64,000 bases of DNA. It comes from Takakia lepidozioides (lineage: Eukaryota > Streptophyta > Takakiopsida > Takakiales > Takakiaceae). A program made the translations under genes and the position numbers. The notes beneath the pieces were generated by a model, which was given only the letters and a program-made list of their open reading frames with translations, was not told the DNA's origin and made no database searches. Shown one piece after another: positions 46,338 to 57,674 of this stretch. Numbering within the stretch: position 1 is the first letter of the stretch; the number at the start of each line of letters is the position of its first letter. The DNA is taken from the NCBI GenBank assembly GCA_030704615.1, contig CM060731.1, forward strand, positions 21,018,001-21,082,000, in the 5' to 3' direction.

Positions 46338-48204
46338 GATGGGAACATATTCCTCTACACCAATCCTCCATTAGACCATGCCTCTGAATTCTGTATTTAC
46401 AATGTCTACCTTTCACTATCTGCCTGCCATCGTCTCTTCTCCTCTCTAGGGTTTAGGGCTTCTAAGTCCCCTTTTTTCAAACCCTAACTTATGTCTAAAG
46501 ACTGAGGATAACTCACGAACGATCGATTTGACTTTAACGTTGTATTTTTAACTGCCAAGTTTTCTATGACTTGAGCAGGTAGCCCAGTGGTTGGGTGTTT
46601 GTGCCTTGTCTGTGCATAACCTAGGTGATCCAGGGTTCAATCCTTCAACATGTGCCTTCAGACCGTCCCCATTGGGCCCTCGATGGGGCCTGTGTGTTAG
46701 CAGTAGGCTCAGAAAATCACATGGACGTTAAGGCCCTTTATCTTTATCTTTATCTTTATGACAATCACGATTTCCACTCAGCAGCAGGTAAGTGAGTAAA
46801 GCTGGAGCAATTTTCAGTCACCATCATGTAAAAAGTATGATGTATGGCTCCCAAGGAATATGCTCCCATCGAGTATGTTTTCCGGATATTAATTCCCTGT
46901 GCTCAAAATCATGTAGACCCTCTGGACTTACATAACCGATTTTTAGAGCAGACTCGCTGACGTGGCGTGTTTCTACTCGATTTGAGGACGGGTGCTATAT
47001 GTGGTATTCTACTACCTACTAGATTGTAACTACCTACCTACCTGCTGCGGGGATGACAACTTCATATCACAGCTTACAACGTAGTGGTAGGTACCTACAA
47101 GGGTAAACTGACTGGCTCGCTGCCCTAAAAACCGGTTATGTATAGAGGATGAAGATTATTCCCTGTGCTCAAAATCATCATCATCCTATGTAGACCCTCT
47201 GGAATTAATTAGGGAGAATTAGTGCAGTCAATGTACAAGAGTCATTGTGAAGCTTAGCTGGTGCCCTCCAGCAAAGGCTGACTATGTGACTATTTTTCTA
47301 TTAGTTTGATTAAAAGGGCCTCTGTCCCCCTTTCTTTTAAAAAACAATCCTAGTGGTTCGGGTTAGTAGACTTATTGGGAAGAGAAGAGAGGGCGCGAGT
47401 GTAGGACGTGCCGATTGGTTTGTTGAGAGGAGGTTGGGTATCATGTGCCTGCTCAGGCCTTTATGCGCATGCTCATGTGAGCATAAGATGATATGCCACA
47501 TATTCCCAAAATATTCTTGGAAAAATGCTTTAGCGAAACTAAAACATGAAATTTGGTTTGCTCATTGAGCGCAAGCCACGCAAAGTTGGGGCATAGGGAA
47601 TTTCCGTCAGTGCCATCTCCATCACCAATTTTCGTTGATTAATAGTTGTACATTTAATCATGTGCAGTTGACGCTCGTAGCAATCACTAATATGCGAAAC
47701 TAGACACAATTCATTTTGTTCCCCCCACGAAAACATGGGTAATGACTAATGATCTACCACAATACTCCGTAACAATTCGTTAGTGAAATAAAACAACCAT
47801 GTCGTCCCTTACACGCAAAATCATATAAAACTCATTTTGTTTAGCCCACGAAACCGTTGGATAATGATCTACGCACTACACACCGATACCTTGAAGTTTC
47901 GCTGGCAAAACTCGATACCTTGATTTATTTCGCTGGCAAATCCGTTGTTTGTCTCATTATATTAAATTGTTCAATTATTTTTTGGTATTTGTGTGTTTTG
48001 GATGGTCTCGGTTGTGACCTTGTTTTTCCCTAATGTTTTAGTTTTTTTGTCGAATACCAAAGCTATAAATATTTGGAACTTGGGAGCTTGTAGATATACA
48101 TTAGGGGTGCAAATTTCGCATTAGGGTTTAGGGTTTAGGGACAGAAATAGGCACAAAAACCCCTATTTCGCGTGTACGAACCAGTGTTTGGGCGGTTTCT
48201 TTTT
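46338..48204. other. Intergenic, no gene recognised apart from a SINE
   Basis: Apart from the SINE at 46571 nothing is recognised. TTGATTAAAAGGGCCTCTGT at 47307-47326 resembles the dispersed-repeat tails at 22.05, 35.9 and 37.04 kb. GTGGTAGGTACCTAC-type words cluster around 47000-47090. Confidence 0.45.
46571..46756 (+). mobile_element. SINE family C copy
   Basis: The tRNA-like head is GGTAGCCCAGTGGTTGGGTG (A box) and CCAGGGTTCAATCC (B box). The body contains CCCATTGGGCCCTCGATGGG and the 3' end is (TTTATC)n (46737-46756). TATGAC flanks both ends (46565-46570 and 46757-46762), a short possible target duplication. The body differs from families A and B. Confidence 0.72.
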
Positions 48205-48745
48205 TTTTTAATATCCGCACGGGTCCGGATATTGAACAATTAGTGAATGATATATCCTACGGATCCGGATATTAGAATAATTTGCATTTCTAATATCCGC
48301 CGGTATGCATAGTGGAAGTTTTTTAAAAATCTGCCAGATATAAATAAGTCCGGATATTTAGATTTTAATATCCGGCAGTTATAGAGTAATCCGGATATAA
48401 ATAATCATGAAATATTTTTTTTTGTTAAACTGGGGATTGTAGCCCTGATTTAACTTTATTGAGATTTACTCGCAATTGTTTTTAAAAATTTATTTAATCA
48501 ATTTACATTATTAAAATTCTAATAAAATATTAATATTTTATTTTATTTTCTTGTATCCGGTTGAGATCCGGTATTTTGGCTACATATCCGGATACAATCC
48601 AGTTATTAAACCTTTTTATATCTAGGATCCTATCCGGATCCTCCGTTTTATGTATCCGTCGGATATAAATAATAGTCGGATATCAAATAGTTGCCGGATC
48701 CGGATCCCGATACATTGATATCCGGTTGATATCCTACTATTGATA
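48205..48745. repeat. Cluster of palindromic TATCCGGATA-type words
   Basis: Within about 540 AT-rich bases the word CCGGATAT or its complement ATATCCGG occurs many times in both orientations (for example around 48225, 48265, 48296, 48350, 48375, 48397, 48584, 48718). Near-matches such as TATCCGTCGGATA occur too, and GGATCCGGAT is seen around 48258, 48631 and 48698. No coding frame explains it. It resembles an array of protein-binding sites or a decayed palindromic satellite. Confidence 0.7.
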
Positions 48746-51700
48746 TCCTGATGACTCTATATCTGCCCAACTCTGGTAGGAATCCGGCCCTATTCACGTG
48801 TATTCTATTTCCATGGAAACATGAGTATCCTATTGCCGTGTTTTGCACTCCCAACTCAATTCTCCTGTGCTTACGGTCTACCAACACCCCGTTGGCAGTC
48901 ATGTTGTCCCTCTTTATGCGAGGATCTCTTGTAAGTAGTCTACACAATCAATTAATATTCCGAACGAATCGGCACAAAACTGCTTACCGGAAAGGCCTAG
49001 AGTATCATTACAATGAGATCTAAAATGGCCAAAAATCATTTAGAATAGGCTAAGAGATTGTCTTGTGTAGATTTGTCTGAAAAAAGTGTATATTCCCAAT
49101 AACACATCATAGGGATATCAGTGTCTCCTTGACCTCCAAGAACTACAAGCAAGATGAGAAATCTAGAAGGAAAGAAGACTCTTGCTGGAGCAAGCGGCAC
49201 TAACTTATTCTGCCGAAGGTCTACTAGCTACTACCTTCTGTTTGGAAAATGATATATATGCGTGCGCGCTCATGTGTGTATGGTAGGACGGTAGCATTCA
49301 CCCTATATCTTATGTGATTGGAGCCTTGTAAGTAAACTCTACACATGCACGAAAGGATTTATAAGAAAGTGTTCCCCTTGCAGCCCTGGAAAATGGCAAA
49401 GAGGTCCATTTTGACATTGTCAAAAGCTGGAATTTTGCGAGATGTCATCCCTGATAAGTTTTTAGTGTGACTCATCTGACTGAGTAACGACGACATAATG
49501 ACGAAAGCCGAGACTTTCGTGCCCCATCGTAGTGACCGTCACGACTACGAAAATTGCGGGATTCCAGTCAATAAAGTTCGACTTGGGACTCGACGATACT
49601 ACGTTTCTGGGGTAGCAACTAGGACCACAACATATCTTTCAGCCTCTTTCTGTTCATCGACGGGCGGGCAGGGTCTTCCCGCGACACCACATCAATTTGT
49701 GGAGGGCATTTGCAAGTGATGGAAGGGCAAGGTCATCTCCAGTGCCAAGGTCACTTCTTTCATCAAAGGCATGTAGGTTGTCTTCTCAAGTCTTTTTCAG
49801 GAATCTTTGTCTCCCTCTCTATCCGCCTTGCTCTTTTTCTCTTCCCTCATTCTGTCTGCTTACACCACTGGCGACAAGGTTAGGGCAAGCACATTCACAC
49901 CTGGAAAGTAGATACTCCTGTTTCTCATGTCCATAATAGTCCTCATTGGAGCAAGTCATTATTATTTAGGAAAATTTTAACAATCATAAAGCTGAATTCT
50001 TCAACATTCTAGTTCCAACTCCCCTTTTTATCAGGTGGGACTGATAGTTTTTATGGTTGCAGTCCCTTCATCTTTTAGATAGCGGCATATAATCTCCCCT
50101 CCCCCCATTGACATTGGATTCTCCGCACCGTACATCAGGTTTTCTATACAGCAGTTTTTCTACTCAACTGTGATCTCACTCATGAGTGTGACGTGGGCCA
50201 TAAGAGGGCAAAGCAGGCTGAAATGTGCCCTCACCACATTATCTTTGCCCTTGTGTAATGAAAGCAGCTAGCTTTTCTTTCACCCATAGAATTCAACCGA
50301 CCATCAACCCAACAGGACCTCTTGTAGGTGCCGCTTGTGTCTGTAATCAGGTGATCATTGGTCGGTGAGGAAAACCACCACGGTGCAGCTGAGCAGCCAT
50401 ACATTTTAACTCGGCCTCCTTATAAGACCAAGCTGACCCATACACACTACGAAAGTTACCATATCATGATACTAACAGGAAGACCCCACATTTGCAGGAT
50501 GGACAAACTTCTTCACATTGTCCTTTAAAAGAAAGCCACACCTTGTGCTTCGCGTTTTCCCCACCATTGTGAAGGGTCATTTTAAGACTCATGGAGTGGT
50601 GTGTGATAACGACCAAGGAGCAGCTGGGAGCCACAGTCTCAAGTCTCAACCCTCCCAAGTACCTTGCAAACTCCCAGGAACAGACCTGGCACATCCTACT
50701 CTCATGCCCTGCTCGGGAAGAACAACCTATGATACAGACAGTAAAAACAGTTCTTGCAGAGCAAAGCTACATTCCAACTTCAGGGGTACAATCCAATCCA
50801 CGCAATATGCTCTTACCAGAGTCCAGTCAAACTCCCTCAGACTCCTTCTCATCGAAAGCTCACCTTGTCAAGGCCTGGAACTGAGAGCGTACACATACAA
50901 CAGCAGCACCCAAAAAGGAAACTGCAAAGTGTTTCGCATTGTTTCCCTTTTGGAATGTGAATGGCATCCATGAAGGCTGCCATAGCCCACGTATGCAAGG
51001 GACTCCAGCCACTGTGCACTGCCAAGGGGGATGCCGCTTTCAGCTCCACAGCCCAGCCCTTTAATCTGCTGCATGACGCCTTAGTGCATGGTTAGCAATC
51101 CTACTCTCAGAAATCTACAGAGCGAATGCATCCTCCCCCATTAAATCCCAAGTTGAGCACAAAAAACCCATCAGCAAACCAAGTACAAAAAAAAGTTGTA
51201 ATGTAGATTGTCTGCGATTACAACCGTACCATCAATCTTCAAGCCCGCACCCAAGTCTCTTGCTTATAAATGTAGTTGAAAACCTGCTGCCAACTTTTCC
51301 TCAAACAAAAGCAATGAAGTTCCGCACTGACCACCGAGAAGGGCATTTGATCGTGCTTTGGTGGCAACAAGCTTAGCAGCGACATTGCCACTCCCAATCA
51401 CTGCAATTTTCTCGTTGAGGCCTATGTCGGCACTTGTCATCAGAGCTACGCCATCTGACATAGCCTGAGGCACGATGATAAGGGCTGTGGTGGGATTCTT
51501 GCAGCAATACGAGTATCAACATTGGGGATTGTCACCCTGGAGCCATCCCTGTTCTCCCCTCACTACCCCAAGCTAGAAGAGCTCCGAAGTTCGCCACCAT
51601 GTCGCGCACACCTGCTTCCAGATCAATTCTACAATTTAGCTCAATCTGGTGGCATTGAGAACTCAAATGCAAGTAATTGTGCAGAATTCCTTCTGCCAAT

Positions 51701-52562
51701 TGGGCTACATGCCAGTTCTCCTGCCATTTGGACAATCCTGCAACAATTTCCTGGTGACATGTAAGGAATTCCGAGGCTTACTAAGATCTGACCGACCAGC
51801 GAGCGGTATGCAAGCAAGTGAACACCCTGTCCCCCCAGCCAAAGCTTTTCCGAAGACGGGGGTGAGGTCTGGCAGTGCCACCTCATGAGCCATTTGGAAG
51901 TGAATTTAATGGTCATGAAGCTCCCTGCATGCCGGAGACGAAGCGGGAAATGAGATACCACGGAGAGAGTATAGCATGATGCGGGAATATAGCAACTGTG
52001 ACTTGGCCGAGCACTGCTGTTGCTCACTTGTCAGCTGCTGTTCCTCTCCCTCTGCCCCTCGGGAGACTCTGTCTCGCCCACAGGCGGGCAGCCTGAAATT
52101 AAGTAATTCTTATCCTCTAAGATCGAGTGCTAATCCTAATCCGTCGTCTTCCTCCTCTCTCCTCTCTCCTTTCCTTCCCCTACAATCCACCTACAATCTG
52201 CTGCATCTTTTCCCTTCCCTCCTTCAGTGGGTTGCGCCCATATCTGTGTATCTTGTGTTTTGAGAGAGTCCTCAGTATTTTCAAATGACACACGCGCGCT
52301 ATTCCCGAAGGCTTGTGGGTTCTTCAGATCTATCCGTCGCTCCGTGGCCTGGCCACGAGCCCTTGCGTATAAGGTTTCGCGTGTAAATGCCAAAATCCTA
52401 CACTGGCTTTCCTCGTATTTGCTTACTTGTGGTTGATTGTGAAGGTCCATAGGAGTTGATGAGGAGGGCCTCACGATTTTGCTTGCTAGCGTTTCGCGAC
52501 GACAATCTGGATATCATAACCACAAAGTAGATGATGCGACAAGGGGTGAGAAATAAGGGACC
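48746..52562. other. Intergenic, unresolved short frames
   Basis: No complete gene is recognised. A PPR scrap is at 49381-49450. Minus-strand frames at 51264-51473 (contains NEKIAVIGSGNVAAKLVATK), 51532-51735 and 50849-51049 (contains GWSPLHTWAMAAF, faintly ankyrin-like) have protein-like composition. They could be exons or remnants of one minus-strand gene, but no splice model was found. 52000-52560 is pyrimidine-rich and probably the 5' leader/promoter of the next gene. Confidence 0.4.
49381..49450 (+). pseudogene. Orphan PPR repeat scrap
   Basis: The bases GCCCTGGAAAATGGCAAAGA followed by GGTCCATTTTGACATTGTCA and AAAGCTGGAATTTTG match the ALEKGKEVHADIIKAGI codons of the PPR genes at the left of the window, with a frameshift. 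About 39 kb separates it from them. Confidence 0.7.
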
Positions 52563-55500
52563 ATGATATCTCTATACAGGGGAGAGCTTCATAAGGTTTC
52601 AGGGGTTCCACGGCAATGGCCTTTTCCCAAACCTTCGATCTCATTGCCTGCTTTCAAACTTGCCCTTGAAAAGCGACATGCAGCATTGTGTCGCCATAAT
52701 CCTAATACTAGTTTGCCTTCTCCTTCTCAAACAGTGTCCGAAACACCTCCACAATCAGCGACTGAAGAGCTCGAGAGGAAAAATGCAGTGGAAAGGAGGG
52801 CAGATAGCAGTGGCAAACTCAAGGAATTGGAGTTCAAAGTTGAGGTCCCGGATGAGATGGAAGATAGAAGTAAGTCGGGAGAAGATATTCAACATCAAAG
52901 CCCTGTGGATAGCGCAGGCATCAGTAAACCGGTCCATGCATCCAAATTGGAAGGTAGGGAGGAGTTTGATCGGGATTGGGGCGGGGGTGACACAGACAGG
53001 AGGGAAAACAGAAAGAGAAAAAGGGAGGATGACCCAGCGGATGAGGATTGGAGGATAATTGAAAAGACAGAGCTCAGTCCAAGATATGGAACCGGGATTG
53101 ATGTTGACTCGGCCAGACTTGACGAGGGATCAGAGCCTAGGGCTGTTGATGAAGAGAATCAGGAAGAGGAATTGAATTCGAATGCAACGGCTATGGACGC
53201 TGACGTGCGTGAGGCTGGGGGTTGCAAACCAGTAAAGGGAGCCGAAGAGGCAGGACCAAACGACTTGAAACCGATTGTTGTCGACCCTGATTTGGGGCTA
53301 TTAGACATGATCACAGACGGCAGTAGTGAAGCAGCAGCGAAGGTGGAAGCTCCGGCCACTCCACCTGCTTGTTTCGAAGAGCAGATTCCTGGAAAGAAAG
53401 TGGGTTCTCTCTCTCTCTCACACACACACACACACGCTCATGGCCAGAACCAGTTTCCCAGAGGTAGGTCCCTTAATGAAAGTCATCCCTCGAAAATGCT
53501 GTGGCCGTCATGCCACTCTCACCTTCCCCCTTTTTCGTCTCCTGGTGGATATTGGGCATTGGTTTATGAGAACGAATACATGTCTATTGCCAGTAGTATG
53601 TACTTTGTTATCATTATTTATGAGTAGGCTTTGGCCATTGACAGGGAAGGAGTTTGACTGTTGCATCCATGGACTCTAGGATATAAGCACAGAGCCTTGA
53701 GGGCGACTGAAAGCCACCACAAATATGACTGGAGCCCCTCTGTAGTAATTGTGACGGTGGCTTTCCATTCCAATTAAGCATCTAACCTTGCAATCTACAA
53801 GGGAGCGAGAACATCCTGTGCATTGCGATGTTGTGACAGGTTTGAAATCTTACCAAGATTGTTGATACTGGCACCTTTTAAGCTGTTAGAAGAGAATTAG
53901 TAAGATTTCATTGCTTTTTAAATGCAAATGAACCACAGGCAGGAAGCTGATTGCCGCAGAAGTGTGATCTTTCCAAAGAATCTCTTACAGATCCCCCTGG
54001 TAATATAAATGTTTTCTCTGAACCAAGTTTTGGAGCTTTCCACATTGTTCGTGTGCCCAATGATGATTCTGTAGTTGGAAGAACTTGTTGCAGGTGGAAG
54101 AGCACGAAAATGCAAGGAAGGATGTCAATACAGCAGAGGAGGCAGTAATTGACATAAAAGCTAAGAAAAGAGAGGAACTCGAGGCCATGCTGAAGAAGTT
54201 AACTGCAGAAAAGCATCAACTTGTGCAGATGCTGAAACAGGTCTCTCTAATCAATGTCTTGTTCAAGCAAAATTCTACAAGAGAGCATGAAAGGCACAGA
54301 GCGTCTGCTGGCACTGCTGGAGATTGTTATGGCTATATTGTCTTGGGGCCATGTTCTCTCATACTCTTACATGGCAGACGTCAGATATTTATCAGTGCAT
54401 TGAACTTTAAGATGCCATCACCTAGTGCATGGCACTTATTTGCATGAATACCGTCTTCAACATGAATCATCACTCGTGTTCTTTGTCACCAAAACGCACT
54501 TATGCAGGTATTAAGCAGCAAAGAAGACTCAAAGTGGAAGGGCCAGGGACTGTCGCAATCCCCATCATCAACCGGTGGTCCACATGGACCCCAGGGAGGG
54601 TCAAGTGGGGCTGATTTAACAACAGTCACCAATGCGTACCTGGACACCAACAGCACAGAAGGGACGGCTTTGGTGGATCTAGAAGAGGGAGAATTGGACT
54701 ATGCAAGGACCCCCAGCCCTCCTTCTCATACTCCTATGACTGAGCATCTGTCAGACCTTGGTGCACATCCTCCTCTTTGCCCTTCCCCTTCTGTGGTGCC
54801 CGTCCTTGGCCGGCAGCCGTCTGTGTCACAACATGTGGGCCAGGTTCTCTCTCTTTTCCTCTTTGTTGTCTCTTATAGCTCTACTGGATCCCATAGACTC
54901 TCTAGACAGATTTCTTCTTCTTCAGACTAATGTATTGGAGCTTGAGTACATGATCTTGCAAAATGGTTGTTTGTGCTGTGGAACAGCAACGGCAGCCCTA
55001 TGCTCAGAAGGCCACAGAGTTTGTTGGAATACCCAAGACTAGAAAAGCCAGCAAGCAAGCATAAAATATCACGACACTTCACTTGTTAAGGGCTATCATT
55101 TGGAAGGACCTTGTAACAGCCTGCAACGTGGTTGCTCAAACTCAATGCCTGGTTTTGTGAACCCACAACCACTTGCAAGTTGGCCTTGTGCCCTAACCAC
55201 CGGGCCATCTGTTGAATTCTTGTAAGTATTACAATTATGGGGACATTCTTTCTCTCTTACTCTGGCTGGTTGGTTGTTGCAGGCTGGAGCTGCTCAAGGA
55301 GGGTATTTCATGCAGGGACTTGGAATTCCTGTTCCAGGTCCGGCAGCAGGGGCAGGTGCAATATCTCCCGGATCTGGTTTTATTGGGAATTTGCCACTCA
55401 CCTTGGGTGGTCGCCCATATCCACATAATCTGGTATTATTACCTTACTTTCCTTACCTTAAAGCCAGACTCAAGTATTACACACTCACACAGATGATCTG

Positions 55501-56018
55501 TGACTTTTGGATGCGTCAGACCTATATGTTGGATGTGCATATTTGTCTCCTCTATTTGGTGCGCTAGAAAAGCAATTGCTCATTAGCCTTTGTATAGTAA
55601 CATAATGACTTTGGTCAATACTAGATCTACAAAGCAGCTATCCAAAGGTATTGTTGACATTTTTTTTCGTGGCTGGGGGTTTAAGGCAATGCAACACGCC
55701 GCAGCCCTCCATGCCCAGAAAGTTGCTGCTGCTGCGGCTGCGGCTGGGCATCCCCGTTTGAACCCCTTACTAAGTGGAGCAGGACCAGCACTTGGGGGAA
55801 GTGGGGTCGCAGGTGGCCCTCCTGGATTTAGTGGCTATGGAGTTGCTCCATCTGTACATAACCACCATGGCCACGTTCCCCAGGGAGCTTCCCCAGCAGT
55901 TGCCCACAGTGCAGGTCAACAAGGGGTTGTCTCATCCTCACTTCTGACGACACCAAGGAGTGCTACTGGATATCATGATACGCGTGCAGGGAACCCTTCA
56001 TGGCCTCTACAGAGATGA
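52563..56018 (+). CDS. Uncharacterised, largely disordered plant protein, five exons
   Basis: I do not know a function for this gene. Exons 52563-53399, 54094-54240, 54508-54843, 55283-55432 and 55686-56018 are all phase 0 and sum to 1803 nt (600 residues). The N-terminus MISLYRGELHKVSGVPRQWP followed by PKPSISLPAFKLALEKR looks like a conserved N-terminal motif seen in unannotated plant proteins (recalled, not searched). Then come an acidic/basic disordered stretch with a possible nuclear signal (ENRKRKRED), a coiled coil in exon 2 (KAKKREELEAMLKKLTAEKH), a proline/serine region with DLEEGELDYARTPSPPSHTP, and a glycine/alanine-rich tail (HAQKVAAAAAAAGHPRL). The LEEGEL and TPSPP motifs suggest a nuclear protein. 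All introns have AG acceptors and GT donors. A strong alternative donor (AGAG|GTAGGT) lies at 53462 but would change phase. Confidence 0.72.
53405..53438. repeat. (CT)n(CA)n microsatellite in intron 1
   Basis: CTCTCTCTCTCTC followed by ACACACACACACAC directly after the exon 1 donor of the uncharacterised gene. Length variation here could influence splicing, though that is speculation. Confidence 0.9.
55110..55212 (-). mobile_element. tRNA-headed SINE fragment in intron 3
   Basis: Read on the minus strand: GATGGCCCGGTGGTTAGGGC (A-box-like), then GTGGTTGTGGGTTCACAAAA (B-box-like). It resembles family A but is too diverged to assign. It lies within the intron 54844-55282 of the uncharacterised gene, opposite in orientation. 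Confidence 0.55.
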
Positions 56019-57674
56019 AGGTGCAGAGAACTTGCATGCCTCTTTCTCTTTTGTAGAGCTAATAGGGGAAATCGCTGGAACAACTTCATACACTAAAAAC
56101 CTTGATCTGAGCAAGCTGAGAAATGCTAACACCTCTCTTTTGCTTGTTAACTTTTTGGACGAGGGCTGGCTATGATCATGTCCTAATCCTCACAGGGCCT
56201 CTCAAGAGCCCCCTCTGGATCTCTATGTATCTACAATGCTACGCCAAGCAATGTCCAACGTGTACATTATCTCATGGCAAGTGAGTTTTTTCCCCTTTTT
56301 CCTCACCCGAAAGTGCTTATCCTGAGAGGAAACCAAGTGTCGATGCAGATTGAATACGCACACTTATCATGTACCGCATCTTTTCTGATTTCCGAAGGAG
56401 GTTCTAATGTGATGCAATCTTACTCAGGAAATAGAAGTCCGTCCTAGAAACTATCCACATATTGCCTGTGCACATGAGGGTTTTCCTCGCCATCTGGAAG
56501 GCGCTTTTCCAGTCGTCCTCAGGTTGACTGTTATGTTAGACACTCTCATAAAAATAACGTTGCCAAGTGCCTAAAGTCTACAAGGGGAACTCCCGGGAAG
56601 TCCACAGGGAGAGCGATAACTTCAGAGGAAACAAGAACAACAAAGCAGCCTGCCAAGTGGAGAATCTACCCTGAATCCACCAGCAGACTAGCAGACTGAA
56701 ATTGCATGTCACAGAAATCCTACGACGTTACTGAAGAGCCATGATAGAAATGGTGAAACTGGAGAAGCTAACATTTCAACACAGGTGCTTTTTACACACC
56801 ATCAAAGTCCCATTGATCCAGTCACAATGCCCTTGAAAACTGCTGCAACAACATTCCAGAGAGGTATTTCACAAGTAAGAAGTGAATCTTCTAGCCATTG
56901 TAACCGATCCTCTGTAATTCTCCACAACCTTGTTGTGTGCAGATATTCAGTGTCTCAGTTTCCCATATAATCACCACTTGAACTGCTGGGACATTGAGAC
57001 TTGCACAATACAACATAAGCACTCACTGCCTTATCTTTGTTGCTTGCTAAAAGACCCATTTTTCAATACACCTCAAATCTACATATGGCACATGGCATCC
57101 AATGACCAAAACCATCCTCCTCACATGTCGACTTGTTGTGGGGTTGCAGGCAACATTGGGTGCTATTGCTAAGGTTGTGAGCCACCACAATGAAGACCGC
57201 CTATTAAATGTCATACTACATTGCTTGCAGACTTGGCTTAATGTAATTTCCAGTACAAAGCAACTGTTTTAAGCAGATGGCTGGCTTTCCCTTCTCCTTT
57301 GTGGACTTTCTTAAAGTATGGTATATACCAAATTTGAACCTCTTCTCCTAGAGAAAAGAGTCCAGTCAAATCTATTTGGAGAAATCACACCTGTAAATCC
57401 TAGTGTAAAGGCCTGATGACATCACACGACTATTTCTGACAAGGGCACATGGTGGCTGTGGCCCAGTGGTTAGGCATCTGCGCTGACCTTGTGCATTGAC
57501 TCGTGGTTTTGCCCCCCCTATTGGTTTATCCGCCCTTTGGTTTTGAGATTCAGTCCTCATGGCTCATAAATGAAAAGGGCTGTCACTCCCAGGTTTCCCT
57601 TTAAGAAAACACAAGGACGGTATCAATTGTGTGCAATGAAACACATACAAAACAGAGAACTTGTAGCTTGAGCG
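56019..57674. other. Intergenic, no gene recognised
   Basis: No conserved coding region is seen. A further tRNA-like SINE head (GGTGGCTGTGGCCCAGTGGT at 57451-57470) lies near 57450-57600, with a GAAAAGGGCTGTCACTCCC tail. The remainder is probably 3' flanks of the two converging genes. Confidence 0.45.
57450..57610 (+). mobile_element. Possible tRNA-headed SINE
   Basis: The A-box-like head GTGGCCCAGTGGTTAGGCAT and a later GAGATTCAGTCCTCATGGCT segment resemble the other SINE heads. The B box is degenerate and no target duplication was found. Confidence 0.5.

Noticed and set aside
48648-48947. Minus-strand frame with a phrase (KRDNMTANGVLVD) faintly like a kinase catalytic loop
   Set aside because: No HRD, DFG or other kinase motifs in order, and half of the frame lies in the CCGGATAT word array, so the resemblance is likely chance.
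50849-51735. Minus-strand frames that might form an ankyrin-like or Rossmann-like gene
   Set aside because: Only one weak GWSPLH phrase and one GSGNVAAK phrase, in different frames, with no splice model joining them.
53400-53627. Continuation of exon 1 of the uncharacterised gene to the stop at 53627
   Set aside because: The extension is a translated (CT)n(CA)n microsatellite, and a GT donor at 53400 joins exon 2 in frame.
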